Position numbers and translations under genes: made by a program. Shown in pieces: positions 37,064 to 48,587 of a DNA stretch of 64,000 nt. This DNA comes from Amphibalanus amphitrite (lineage: Eukaryota; Arthropoda; Thecostraca; Balanomorpha; Balanidae): positions 186,001-250,000 of the forward strand of contig NW_024881850.1 in NCBI RefSeq assembly GCF_019059575.1. The letters run 5' to 3'. Each line of letters begins with the position of its first letter. The stretch's first letter is position 1. Under the pieces are notes generated by a model. That model ran no database searches. It was not told where the DNA came from and saw nothing but the letters and a program-made list of their open reading frames with translations.

Positions 37064-38559
37064 CCCATTAATGCCGCTTGGGTCATATATGACCCAAAAG
37101 CAACATCTTAACATTTTTTTCTAAATGGAGGCAAGTGCCACTTTGATGAACCTGTGCGTGTGTTTTGTTGGATTTGTGGGTTCAGCGACGAGCGTCGGAG
37201 CCGCATAAAACTCGTGTGAGCTCGTCCACTGAAGTTTCTGGAGCCAAAGACGACGGGACTGCACAGCCGCCGGTCACTGGCAATGGCGCGCCGTCCCAAA
37301 AAGTAATATTATGTTATGTTTGCACTTTACTATCTATTGAATGATCGTCCACCTGGCATCTAAACTTGTCTGAAAAAAGACATGATGTATCTTTTTGCCC
37401 TTCTTTTCGCCATCGGAAAACTTTTTTCCTCGATGAATATCCTTGGGTCATAAATGACCCAGCCGGCAATAGTGTTGTCAATTTTCTCGTATGTTGAATA
37501 CAAGGGAAGCAATTAATGATTATACGATTATTTATATCTGGGGGTTGTGATCAGATCACAGTGGCGGATCCAAAGGAGGGGGGTCATATGGGTCACTCAT
37601 GACCTCCCCTGGGACCCAGGGGCACCACCGACCTATTAGGGGCACCACAGGCCTAGTGTTGCGATGCTGGGATATCATGAGCGGACCGGTTGTCCGGGGC
37701 CGTGACGCGGGGCGGGCCGGCGACTCGGCCGGCCGAGGGGCACCACGGGCCTGTCAGGGGTACCACAGGCTTGTTAGGGGCACCACAGGCATGCAGGAGC
37801 ACCATCGGCCTAGCAAGAGCACCACAGGTCTGTCAGGGGGCACCACAGACCTGCCAGGGGCACCAGCCAGAGGCCTGCCAGGGGCACCATCGACCTCACA
37901 GGGGCACCACCAGCCTCGCACGTGCACCTTGGGATTGTAAAGGGCTCCATGGGCCTGTCGGGAGCACTTCAGGCTTGTCAGGGGCACCACAGTCCTGCCA
38001 GGACCCAGGGGCAGCAGCGGCCTAGCAGGAGCACCACAGACCCGCCAGGGGCACCACAGGCCTGCCAGGGGCACCACAAACCTAGCAATGGCACCACAGA
38101 CCTGTCAGGGGCTCCACAAGCCTGTCAGGGGCACCTCAGGCTTGTCAGGGCCCAGGGGCACCATAGTCCTTCCAGGGACACCACAGACCCGTCAGGCCTA
38201 TGGTGTCCCTTCTGGAGCACCAGAGGCCTAACAGGGGCACCACAGGCCTGCCAGCGGCACCAACGGCCTCGTCAATGAGACGTTGCAAAGCATTGCAATG
38301 CGGTGCCTCTTAATATTGTTTGGCTGAGACCGCTATACAGTATACACAATAAGGTATCTAGCTAAATCGGTTTTCGTGATAACTCCTTATTTGTGACTAT
38401 GCCAATGCCGGTTGGGTCATTTATGACCCGTACTTATAACTTGAGAACCGATGGAACAATTTTTTTAAGCTTGCACAGTTTTCTTACTGGGACCCGTGTG
38501 GCTAACATTTGTTAAGGACAACTAAAGAATCAAAAAATAAAAATTCCGGCATTAATGGG
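37064..38559. mobile_element. TTAA-flanked element, copy M, carrying a minisatellite
   Basis: TTAA at 37060-37063 and 38560-38563, with terminal inverted repeat CCCATTAATGCCG. Palindromes of the form GGGTCATWWATGACCC stand at 37080-37095, 37445-37460 and 38414-38429. The centre is a GC-rich minisatellite (37600-38275) bounded on the left by GTGGCGGATCC. Target site and CCC ends suit a piggyBac-like origin. No transposase. Confidence 0.7.
37600..38275 (+). repeat. Minisatellite, about 20-bp unit CAGGGGCACCACAGGCCTGT
   Basis: About 30 imperfect tandem units. Three overlapping long frames on both strands are repeat artefacts. Confidence 0.9.
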
Positions 38560-38599
38560 TTAAAACGGTCTCTGTAACGGTCTAAGCCTTGAGAAAATG

Positions 38600-39099
38600 T
38601 GGAAAATTGGAAAGTAAAAATATTTTTGCTTGAGGAGTGTGCATGAAACGCACGGCATTTTATGAGCGAGCGCCTCAATTACTGAACATCCTCCGATTCC
38701 GGATATGTAGGTATAATAATTCCAGTTTCCACTATCTGGCAACTAGCCCTATGTAAACGCGGCTATTATATGTTTCACTAGGAATCGAGCGCAATTGTAC
38801 TTTAAGCCAGAAAATAAATGCTTGGGTAATTCTGGGACACTCTGTATTAATTGGAGGAATAGGACTTAGGAGGAAATGCGACTGCAAATCGACCCACATC
38901 CCTGTGTTAGCCAATGACGCCTTTGGGGCCAAGGTTGGGGGGTATTCAGTTTAGCCTTTTTGTTTTTCTGTGATATCTCCGGCACCGTGAAAGACATTGG
39001 CTCCTTCAGATGAGTGCCTACTCCAGTCACTACTTATATCCAGTAGCCAGTAGCCACTCAGATGATTTGGGATCAATCAGGTGATAAGCGTACTTTCAG
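38600..39099. other. Non-coding flank with a GGGTGTCCCAGAA-type repeat end
   Basis: At about 38826-38850 the minus strand reads TACAGAGTGTCCCAGAATTA, a repeat end also found on the plus strand at 63114. Nothing else recognised. Confidence 0.4.
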
Positions 39100-39510
39100 A
39101 TGACCAGGGGCCCCCAGTCGACCAGGGGTTCCCAGGCGACCAGGTCCTCCAGATGACTAGGGGCCCCACTGCCCCAGGCGACCAGGGCCCTCCAGGCGAC
39201 CAAGGGCCAATGCGATCAGGTCCCCAAAGCGATCAGGGGCCCCCAGGCGACCAGGGGCCCCATGCGACCAGGGGGCCCCATGCGACCAGGCCCCCGGCTA
39301 CCAGGGGCCCCCAGGCGACCAGGGGCCCTCTAGGTGACCAGCGGCCCTCAGGCGATCAGGGACCCCCAGGCGACCAGGGGATCCCAGGCTTCCAGGGGCC
39401 CAAGGCGACCAGGGTCCCCCAGGCGACTAGGGGCGACCGGGGGCCCCAGGCAACCAGGGGCCCCCATGCGACCAGGCCGCCCGGCTACCAGGGGCCCCCT
39501 GGGCGACTAG
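39100..39510 (+). repeat. Minisatellite, about 18-bp unit GGCGACCAGGGGCCCCCA, left part
   Basis: Tandem imperfect units. The plus frame reads as collagen-like G-D-Q-G-P-P repeats only because the unit length is a multiple of three. The array resumes at 40548. Confidence 0.9.
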
Positions 39511-40547
39511 GTATAGTCTCTCTTGAAAGTATCGCGACTCTGAGGGCAGGCGCTGCCTGTCCCAGCCGCGGTTGAGCGGAAAAGTTTGAGAGCCGCTGGT
39601 AGCACTGACCGGAGCCTGACACGCGGAGGCAGCCGGCGCGGCGGGCCGGGCCGAGGGGAGTGGTTGCGGATTGCGGAGGGATAGGGGGAGGTGGCAGTCG
39701 CCATCCGGTAACTTGTGATGGCAGCTAAGCATGTGATCAACGAAAGCCACCCTACTCGCAGAGGATTTGTTGAGATTTGTTTCATTGCAAAGTTAGCAAT
39801 TTGACTCGTCATCGGCACGACTGTCACATTTTTTTTTTTTGGGGGGGGGGGGGGTAAAATCCTGAAACCCGTGCCCATATACCCAAACAATCATCAGTTG
39901 CACCCGCAAACAGAATGCATCCGTGCTTGCACGTGCACTCGTAAGCGGATTCAAAAACAAAAATTATCTCTCTAGCCAGTTCGCCAATTCGCTGACTAGC
40001 CATTTAGTCCTATATTTGAAGTTCTCTCTTTTTAATGAGCCGGCTAGTGAACGGCGACAAAAAAGAAAAGAAATGCTGTTCAGCCATGTTCTTTTTAAAA
40101 ACTTATTTTATGCCAGGCTTCCCCCCCCGCATGACCTGTTAACGTCATTCACAAGGCCTCATCACAGTAAGGGTTATGGCGGAACTTCGCTTCGTTGTGA
40201 TTTTACGCGTCACGCACACTGAGTGATTGGCGCCCAGTAAGGCACACCAATGAGCACCCGGCTGGTGAGCCCAAGAGGCACCGGTATCCGCCTGGGGCGG
40301 TGGACGGGGTCAAGGGAGAGCGATACGAGCATGACCTTTGGCCGGCCTCCGCCTGTTTTGACCCAGTTGTCAGCCGATGGGGCCTGCGTCATATAGTAGT
40401 TTTCCTTCTACCGCTGGCGTGAAATCGTGTTACAGCGTACTTTTTATGATACAGGCCATGACCTCCCTACTGGGGTCCTCAAACTGAATGGAATAGTTCG
40501 CTGAGCCGCCGCAGCCCAGGACGCGATACTTTCAAGAGAGACTATAC
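39511..40547. mobile_element. 1.04-kb TIR element inserted in a minisatellite
   Basis: The 25-bp word starting TATAGTCTCTCTTGAAAG and ending TATCGCG at 39512-39536 is inverted at 40522-40546. The same 18-bp minisatellite lies on both outer sides, so the element split the array. There is a T-run/G-run junction inside at 39828-39853. No transposase ORF. Confidence 0.75.
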
Positions 40548-40870
40548 CCCCAGGCGATCAGGGGCCTCAATATCATGCAACCAGAGGCCCCCCATGCGAC
40601 TAGGGCCCCCTAGGCGACTAGGGGCCACAGACTATCAGGGGCCCATACGACCAGACCCCCGGCTATCAGGGCCCCCTAGGCAACTAGGGGCCCCAGTCGA
40701 TCAGGGGCCTCATGCGACCAGAGGCCCCCATGCGACCAGGGCCCCCTAGGCGACTAGGGGCCACAGGCTATCAGGGGCCCCCATGAGACCAGGCCCCCGG
40801 CTACCAGAGGCCCCCGAGGCGACCAGGGGCCCAGGAAACTGGGGGCCCTTGGATGACTGCAGGGGCCCCT
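40548..40870 (+). repeat. Minisatellite, about 18-bp unit, right part
   Basis: Continuation of the GGCGACCAGGGGCCCCCA array interrupted by the TIR element. Confidence 0.88.
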
Positions 40871-40929
40871 CGGGTACCCAGGGCACATAAATGAAACTTT
40901 AATACCAGTATAACGCCTTTTGGGGCGAC

Positions 40930-41345
40930 TAACGGAGCGAGCGAGAGGGTGAGCCTTGCACGTGCGAAATTTCGAGGGGGTACCTCCAGCTGACTTGTGC
41001 ACGGCACCCTACTAACCGGTCTCTAGCGATGTGCCAAATTTGAGCACAATCGGCCCAGCCGTTCTCGAGATCTGGAAGCGGCACCCTGCACGTGCGCACG
41101 TGCAAAATGGGTCCCAACTGACTTTTGCACTGCACCCTACTAACCGGTCCCTAACCATGTACCAAATTTGAGCGCCATCGGTCCAGCCGTTCTCGAGATC
41201 TGGAATCGACCCCTGCACGTGCGCACGTGCAGCAGCACCCCAACTCTGGCACATGGATATGCATTGCCTAGTGGGTGCCTAGCTACATGCCAACTTTCAG
41301 CGCAATCGGCCAAGTAGTTACCGAGATATTGCAACAATTACAAAA
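40930..41345 (-). repeat. Three tandem units of about 120 bp (ACGTGC-rich)
   Basis: The succession CACCCTACTAACCGGTC, CAATCGGCCCAGCCGTTC, GAGATCTGGAA, TGCACGTGCGCACGTGC recurs about three times with drift. Short related frames on the minus strand are repeat artefacts. Confidence 0.7.
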
Positions 41346-41610
41346 GTGACACCTCTTCGTTTTGCACGTGGCACGTGCATAAGGGGTCACCCACATGCAT
41401 CGGGAATAGTCCAATACTTGGTAGAAGGAATGAAGCTACCCTACAAAAATTACCGCGTGTAAATCGGTCAAGTGGTTGCTGAGATATAAGCGTCGCAAAA
41501 GCGTGACCACGGCCGGCCGGCCGGCCGGCCGGCCGGCCGCTCATACTCAGAAATTTCCGTTAATCTAAGGAAAGACTACGCTCGCTTCGCTCGCTCCGTA
41601 ATCAATTTTT
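41346..41610. repeat. Dispersed repeat ending in (GGCC)n and GCTCGCTTCGCTCGC
   Basis: TTTGCACGTGGCACGTGC start, CGGTCAAGTGGTTGC core, then pure GGCC repeats at about 41512-41540 and a GCTCGCTTCGCTCGCTCC end. Related pieces are at 6440-6850 and 61090-61190. Confidence 0.6.
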
Positions 41611-41984
41611 CTTCCGAGTAAAAGACGTTTTATCCAGTGTTTAAAAAATATCCTGGGGCCTGAGGGGCCCCCTGAGCGCCGAAGGCGCTCAGGGGGGCCT
41701 TGGCCCCCGTGGCCCCCCCCCCTTGGGTACGTCACTGATGTGCACCAAATGTGTACCAGCTAGCCGTCGTGAAAACGGCTCCTGCCGAATACACGCTTGA
41801 CATGTTTCATTTATAAATGTGGGTGCTCATAAAAATAGTTTACCTATTTTTACTGTAGGAGAGGTCTATGCTGTAGACCTTACCTGTAGGCTGGCTGACC
41901 AAAAGGTAAGCCAAGAACTCACAGCTCTTAGAACTAAGAACTCTAGTCTATAGCAGACATACATATTTATTAGGTAATTTGTCC

Positions 41985-42330
41985 TCCCCGTGGCCTAGTG
42001 GATAAGGCGTCCGTCACCTAGCTCGGTGGAAGCGAGTTCGCAGCCGGGAAGCTCCACTTCGTTTGACCCGCGTTTCTATATTCAGCCAGCTGGCAACTCG
42101 CAAGAGACGGAGCAAGGCTGACGGAGTTAGAGACGACTCTAGCCCATGCTAGACCCGGGAGGACCGTGCCGCCATCTACCTGCGGTACGTTAAACATTCG
42201 ATTCAAGTTATCACCGGTGAGGGCGCGGGCGAGGGCAGGTGGTGGATCCGTGGTGTCATTCGCAACAAGCAGCTGCCTAGCGGGGCACCCGGACACACAG
42301 CCACCCATTCAACCATTGGGATAAAATTTA
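41985..42330 (+). mobile_element. tRNA-derived SINE
   Basis: The head has box A-like TGGCCTAGTGGATAAGGCG (as in Arg-type tRNAs) and a box B-like GAGTTCGCAGCC about 35 bases later. A 250-bp unrelated body ends CACCCATTCAACCATT and an A/T-rich tail. The same 3' end stands alone at about 33805. Non-coding retroposon. Confidence 0.6.
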
Positions 42331-42421
42331 TTTTACAAAAATGCAAACAACATCCAGAAGATGGCTATTATGCACGGTATTTACACTAGCGACCGGCAAG
42401 AAATGACTTACCTTGCTGCGG

Positions 42422-42670
42422 TTAGGTACTGCAGGTAAAATTATCGACGTTATGTTGATATATTGGACAGGTATGTAGTAAAGAGCAAGTAGCATACGAA
42501 TATATTCAAGTAGCAATTACATATAAATACGCGTATTTATATGTAATTGCTACTTGAATATATTCGTATGCTACTTGCTCTTTACATTATCGACGGTAGT
42601 TTATTGAAACCCGACAAAGTTAGGTACTGCAGGTAAAATTATCGACGTTAGTTTATTGAAACCCGACAAT
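42422..42670. repeat. 108-bp perfect palindrome flanked by reiterated GCAGGTAAAATTATCGACG words
   Basis: 42478-42585 is a loop-less perfect palindrome centred between 42531 and 42532 (TACG/CGTA). TTAGGTACTGCAGG with AATTATCGACG occurs at 42422-42451 and again at 42619-42650. TTATCGACGGTAG with TTATTGAAACCCGACAA occurs at 42586-42617 and 42636-42670. Confidence 0.9.
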
Positions 42671-44177
42671 AAAGTATGACAATGCAAGTTTTATCAGTTA
42701 AATACTGTCTTTTTTATATTTTGGCGCTCTTGCTGTCGTTAATTGGCTGAGAGGAAAAGTTGATAGGAAAAGTTGATTAACTTGGGATTAGTTGATTGGT
42801 ATTTTTCCTCTTTCTCAGGAGACATAGAAGTACTATAAAGTCGGCGCCATTTAGAAGTTCCATTTATTAGCGCGATGGCTCACACATAAATGCCACACGG
42901 TTATCAATCTATCACTCCAGATAAGCAATACTTTAATTGTTGAAATAATATGCCATGTCCTCAATTCATGTCAATTACGCACTTGCGGTGCTTGTGCAAA
43001 TAACATTGCGGACCGACCACCCGATCTTGACCGCGTCCCATTCATCGGTGATCATTTTAACCGAAAGTTTAACGTACCGCAGGTACCTACAGGTAACGTG
43101 AAGTGTGCTGTTTGTATGTAAAAATGTATATTATATGCCTTCCGCGGAGGCTAACTTTATGTCATTTGCATGAACACCCCTTAGATGGCGACACGGTCCC
43201 TCCGGGTCGAGAGTGGTCCTCTCGCCAGTTGCCAGCACGGCTGGCTTGATATAGAAACGCTAATAGTCGGGAGGATGTGGGTGGAGTCCTTCCCTGGAAG
43301 GATGCGAGGGACGTGGAGACTGGAGTTCACCGGCCTCGAACTTGCTGCCCTGGAACTATCCATAATCGACTAGGCAACAGGGAGGACCTCGATATGTGTT
43401 ACCTACATGTTATTAAATGGAAGACCGTTCCTGACATTTGCCACATACGAGTAGACCATACACCATTTTCTTAAATGTTAATGGTGACAAGCACGGCCCA
43501 TGAAAAATAACGAACACAAAAATAAGCGTTTATTGGCAACGGTAACAACGTGGTAGTGCCGAAGTTGCAGTGATTGTTTTTAATATCATATGCCTCATGC
43601 TGTCACGCACACATACAATACTGTCAAACTCAAATGGCTGGTAGTGACTCATCAGTAACGTGCGACGCGGAAAATAACAAAAAAGGCTAGTTCACAACGC
43701 ATGCGAACCATTTTGAGTTGCCTTCCGGAGTCCACACAATGCAGGGAAACACTGTGTGCTGACATTGTCTCAGACACTTCTCAACACGCCACTCGCTATT
43801 GATGGTCACAGTTCAACACGTTTTGATTCTTTTAAGAATCCTGTTTGCCAAAAAGGACATCTAGCGCAATAAACATCGGTACTTTTATGTACTACTACAC
43901 TTGCAATCTAAAAAGCAACAGGATGCACAGGTGCAACATTCAGAGCTTCGACGGTCCTTGATATGCAATAATCAATCATTAGTCGAAATAATGGTCCTGT
44001 TATGTGATATCTACTTTCAAGTAACTAATCCAACGTCAGTAATTACATTTCCAATTCTAACTTGTCTACATCTTCACAAACGTTTCACAGTCCACATTAT
44101 TTCGTATTCCTTTGCGTCCTTTGTCAACACTGTCCACCTCCATATTTGTATCTCCGATCCGCTCATCACTGCGTCAC
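42671..44177. other. Intergenic downstream of gene 5
   Basis: TTTATT at 43529-43534 could be the minus-strand poly(A) signal of the gene ending at 44178. No other supported feature. Confidence 0.4.
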
Positions 44178-47100
44178 CTAAATGGGCACCACGATGACTG
44201 GTGGCGGAGGCGGCGGCGGCGGCGGGCCGTGGCCTCCTCCGCCGCCTCCGGCGTTCAGCACAATGATCTGCGGCGGCGGAGGTCCGTGCCCTCCTCCGTG
44301 CCCTCCACCGTGCCCTCCGCCATGCCCTCCGCCATGCCCTCCGACGTGCACGTGCACCACAGCGCCGGGCGGCTCGGGTGGCGGCTCGTGCGGCGGCTCG
44401 TGCGGCCCGTGGTGCACATGCACGGCTACCAGCGGGCCCTCGGGCTCCTTCTCTTCCGGAGGCTTGATGATGATCGGGGTGATGATACCGCTGAAATGGA
44501 CACATTTTGCCTAGTTAGTGGGAGATCAGTCACGGAGAAGCGGGTTCTAACTCGTGAAATTTATGAATTGAAATTGCGTTTTATATTTATTGTCATGGGC
44601 GCAAAATGACCTTTGCAGTCGGCGCGCCCTAAAGCACCGATACACAACAACAACAATATCTATCGTCGGTTATTTTATCGTTTGAAATCACCATCGATAG
44701 AATTTGTTTACGTTTACCTATCCACATTGCAATGCTTCTCGGCTTTCTTATAAGTGTAAAAATACTGCTAGATTGGGCCTTGATCGTTGGTCATGTGTGT
44801 AAAGTTAACCGTAAGATCACATAGCAAGCCACAAAAGTCCGTTCGTATGTTGAGTTTGTTCACAATGGACCGTGGAATTCCAACAACACTTTTGATTGCA
44901 GAGGAGAGAATGAAATGCGCTGTGTTTTTATTGTTTAGTTCATGTAATTTATTTGCTCTGGCTGTATTATTGCCCTACTTATTACCCTACTGTTATTGAG
45001 CAAATGCCTTGGGTGGTCCCTGCCAAAGGTAAAAGTTTTTTGACACTATACCAAGATTAGGATGCAAATGCTAAAATAAATGGCTCAGAGTTTTTTTTTC
45101 AATTTGCATGGCACTACCAATGACACTATACCAAGTTTAGGTTCTCACAAGGAGATCTGAACCCCGCACCCCTCCCTTACGCAGTTACTGTCAGTGGCAA
45201 ATATAACAGATTTTTTGTTTTGTTTTGTTTTGTTGGGGCCCTTTCGGTCCAATGAGACCATTTCAGAGCCGGGAGGATGATAGGATATAGGGGGAGACAT
45301 TGGTCTGGGCAGGCACCCTAGTGAGTCGCCGGGGCTGAGCCCGTCCAGAGGACAGGCCACCCACCCCCAAGGCACTCACTGCACCCGGCTACGGGGTGCG
45401 CTCCCTCGGGAGCAGCGGTGCCGCTCCAAGGGAGCAGCCCGCATGAGATAAAGTTGCCTGTCCAGCCCGGAACAGAGCTAATTTTCCTCAATTAACCGAT
45501 GTCGATCCCTAAGCGTAGTTTCTTGTCGTCCATCGCTTTGCAAGCGCCACCTACATCAGTTGGCGGCACAGTGCGGCGACATCTGAAACCCGAACCCAAA
45601 CAACCTGGGTCGAGCATTGGCTTAGTTTGCATTCGGCATTGCATCCCTTGATAATTGATTGCATTGGATACAGTTGATCAGATCCTCAACTTTTGAGTCT
45701 TGCACTCCCTTACACTGTCGACCTAGAAATTTTTATTGATAATTTGGATTAGGTATTGGGCACCTGTGGGCATCATAAAAACTGTCGCCTTCATGCGATT
45801 CATTTGGTAATTCCGAGCACCAACGTGCTCGGGCTGCTTAATTTCTAATTATTACGGGCCATTGACCTGACCTGGAAGGTCAACCGATGACCTAGGACAT
45901 TAAAATTTGGTATCATCGGCTTCCTCTCGTGACGGGCAACACGCTCGATTTTCCGCGTAGCTCTAGCTTGATCAGGGGCTCAACGCGAGGGGGTCGTACC
46001 AACTTGTGCTGCCGTCGAAGGACGCAAAATGGCCTGTGCCGGCGAGGGTCAATAGAAGGTTTCTATATATATTTTTTCAATGTTGAACGTTCATCTATCT
46101 CTTTGATGGTCCATGCCGCGTCCCTGAACTTTAAAACTTTTCATGAAGTCAAAGAAGTGAGTAGCGCTTTGCGATGAAATATGTTTGTTAGGTGGTTGCG
46201 CCCAAGATTCCTTTACTACTGGTTGCGCCAATAAAGCGTATTTATGCATGAAACAGATCAATGCAATTTAGGACAATGTATTTTTAGAGGTAAAAAATAG
46301 AGTAAAAGTTGACCTCTACACGACATTTAAATCATGGTAAGACCAAATTGTTTTGTTTTGTTTTTTAAACATAATTTAAGCGTCGAGTGGAGGTCAACTT
46401 TTTCTGTTTTTTTTTTCGCCGTAATGTTCATGATGTTCCTCGCAAGAGCGCTCCAAAGAATAACCTTTTATTCTTATTTCGTTTTCTCCTTATTCAATTC
46501 CCGGCCCTCGCTTATAACTATTATTTTTAGCCACACTTTTACAATAAGAACAAAATTAGCCCAACATTAGTGACCATAGTATAAGAAAAAGGTACGGGAG
46601 CAACGGAATGAAAAAAGGCAATAAAACATCCACACTTTTCTGTCATAAGGCTGTAACATTTTTTTTTTTACGAGAACGCCTAAAATCTTGGCATAAACCC
46701 ATGGCCATGTTTTATGATGCTGTTTAAAGTTTCTTATTTAATCAAAGCTCACATGCGCCTCCCTCTGCGTTACGTTAACCGCTCAGATGCTAAAAACCAG
46801 CAGAGCCACTCTCCCCGCGCCACTCAACTCACCCTCCAAGGAAGAAGCCGTCGGCCACCGAGATGGCACCGAGCGCCACGAGCAGTAGCACCTGTCCGAC
46901 AGAGGTCCATACAATGTCAGATAACATCAGCTGTAGTGCAACATTGCAGTGGACAATCGGCATTAGTTTCGGACTACCTATCCGGTATGTTAATCGACAA
47001 TTTAACTCGGCATTGCAGTTCAGTTACTCTTTCATTTCTGATCCAATGTAGTGATAGTATAAAAATATAGCTTTCACGTTAGCTGGAAATATGTGATCAT

Positions 47101-47320
47101 ATCAAATATTAAAAAAAACTTTATTTTTTTATCGATCATCATCTTTTAGAAATGATATCGCAAAGAATGCATTGTAATTAAAAAATCGCTACCTTATTAT
47201 GAATAAAAATATCTAAACATCTATGTGTCACAGAGAGAAGCACGGTTTATGATAAAATCAGCTAAACTGGATGCATGTGTCATATTGGGCTGATGCGGTG
47301 CGACTTACCAGCCGCGTCAT
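44178..47320 (-). CDS. Secreted Gly/His/Pro-rich protein, 127 aa (gene 5)
   Basis: Minus-strand exons 47320-47309 (MTRL), 46891-46833 and 44490-44178. Donors GTAAGT and GTGAGT; acceptors GGACAG and TTTCAG; phases 0 and 2, as in its relatives. Signal segment V-L-L-L-V-A-L-G-A-I-S-V, likely cleaved after A-D-G, mature start F-F-L-G-G. Exon 3 reads G-I-I-T-P-I-I-I-K-P-P-E-E-K, V-A-V-H-V-H-H-G, a His/Glu/Pro segment, V-V-H-V-H-V, five GGHG-type repeats, P-P-P-P-Q-I-I-V-L and a poly-Pro end closing V-I-V-V-P-I. The PPPPQII[IV]L island is shared with the 392-aa gene. Intron 2 (2.3 kb) holds a SINE-like retroposon and a MITE fragment. Function not known; composition suggests an extracellular structural or metal-binding role. 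Confidence 0.83.
45211..45470 (-). mobile_element. SINE-like retroposon with (AAAAC)n tail, copy 1
   Basis: A 260-bp unit whose minus-strand 3' end is an AACAAAACAAAAC-type tail. It is highly similar in inverted orientation to 60576-60833. It lies in intron 2 of gene 5. No ORF of note; RNA polymerase III boxes not clear. Confidence 0.65.
45857..46050 (+). mobile_element. 3' fragment of a GGTCA-family MITE, copy F
   Basis: Collinear with the right end of 58309-59338 (GACCTAGGAC, GGTA-CCA-type word, CACGCTCG, GGGGTCGTACC) and ends GGCGAGGGTCAA, a mutated TTAA boundary. The remainder is missing. Intronic in gene 5. Confidence 0.6.
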
Positions 47321-47338
47321 GGCTGGAGCCTGGGGGGC

Positions 47339-47405
47339 CACTGCGCTCCTCGTTTGGGCGGCCGGGCCTTTATATGGCGTGACTGTACACTAATGAATGC
47401 GGCAT
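47339..47405 (-). promoter_or_regulatory. Core promoter of gene 5
   Basis: Minus strand GTCACGC fused to CATATAAAG (TATAAA from 47374), then GCAGTGG with the likely start at 47342, 32 bp from the TATA box and 22 bp before the ATG. The upstream TTTCC word is not conserved here (CATTCATTAG instead). Confidence 0.65.
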
Positions 47406-48280
47406 CGGACAACAAAAAACTGCAACACGTGCAAACAAAATGGCGATACCATAAATGGCAGACGGTTCTTGAAACCGCGTTTCCTATCGAGAATGCTGTA
47501 GTGGCGCATTGGTTTATCAGTAGTGGCAACTTAGAACATGGTGTGATTAGCAATTGTCTGGTTGTCAATGGTCAGGTAGGACATACACTTCATAGAATAT
47601 TTACCTGGGCAATAGAAGTTTAGACAGCTGCTTTCATTTCAACAGTCTTGCCATGAAAGAGACTATAAAGGGGGCTAAATTTTCAGCAGCATTTTTTTTT
47701 TCAGAAATAGAGGCTATGTCTTTGTCAGTATTAGTATCATGGGACAGACATGGTTTGTCAATGTTCTTGTCATGAGGCGGACGATGTTAATTGATTGTGT
47801 CCATTCATCTATGTAGTGTTAGCATTACTGCAGATGCTTCCTGCCCATCGGTGCACATTGCACTCAGCTTACACGTTTCTCTCCTCAGGCTGTCAAGGGC
47901 ATTACATTTCCAAACTATGGCAATGATTCCGCTGTTCTGTAGGTAAGCTTCATAAGTTTTTCTAGGTGTCATCTTCTAGTTTATTCATCTGTTTGTCACG
48001 GCTGAATGAATCATCTGGTATGTGCAGTTTTCCATATTTACCTCATAAACAACGGTATTAGTGGTGTGTTGATCACTGTACATACAACCCGGACCGATTT
48101 TTTAACCGTTTTCCGTGTGAATTGGGTCAATTCTGCTTTCATTACATAATTGCAGCTTCGCCTGAATGACTAATGACAGGTGGCCGATTTCTATTTACCT
48201 CTCATGCAACAAATAGCAAATGAAATGAGACGAGACGCCAGCAGTTAATCATTCAGCTTCGTTCAGCTGGTCATTCATTC
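47406..48280. other. Intergenic, no supported gene
   Basis: A strong-looking acceptor (TCTCTCCTCAG, ending 47888) and donor (GTAAGC, from 47943) bracket 54 bases on the plus strand. They contain an ATG, but no partner exon could be found, so it is not called. Confidence 0.35.
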
Positions 48281-48427
48281 AGTTCTATGAAAAAAAACAC
48301 TTTTAAATGGCCTCCTTACAATGAAATACCGAAAGTTGAAATAATGAAATCATTATTTCATTATTTCATCTTTCGGTATTTCATTGTAAGGAGGCCATTT
48401 AAAAGTGTTTTTTTTTCTCATAGAACT
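48281..48427. repeat. 147-bp near-perfect hairpin (MITE-like)
   Basis: TTCTATGA, poly(A), CACTTTTAAATGGCCTCC and TTACAATGAAATACCGAAAG recur inverted after a short TGAAATAATGAAAT-type centre. Arms are about 60-70 bp with a few indels. No coding capacity. Confidence 0.85.
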
Positions 48428-48587
48428 TATACCTATGCCTTACATACAACAAGTGCTTCAACAGGTCATTCATTCAGTTTAATTCATTGGTCGTCCATTC
48501 ATTGGCCATTCATTCAGGGTCATTCCAGCAGATTTTAGCTGATACACTTGACCTCAACTTAATCTGTGGTGATGAAATTCCCATGCC

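Noticed and set aside
37599..38278. Three overlapping frames over 100 codons
   Set aside because: Frames across a 20-bp tandem repeat open on both strands, with no protein-like non-repetitive part.
39081..39575. Collagen-like open frame (GDQGPP repeats, 164 codons)
   Set aside because: It lies entirely in an 18-bp minisatellite. Gly-X-Y periodicity follows from the unit length, and there is no signal peptide, splice context or telopeptide.
47889..47942. 54-base plus-strand exon between a good acceptor and donor
   Set aside because: No partner exon, no conserved motif; isolated splice-like signals are expected by chance.
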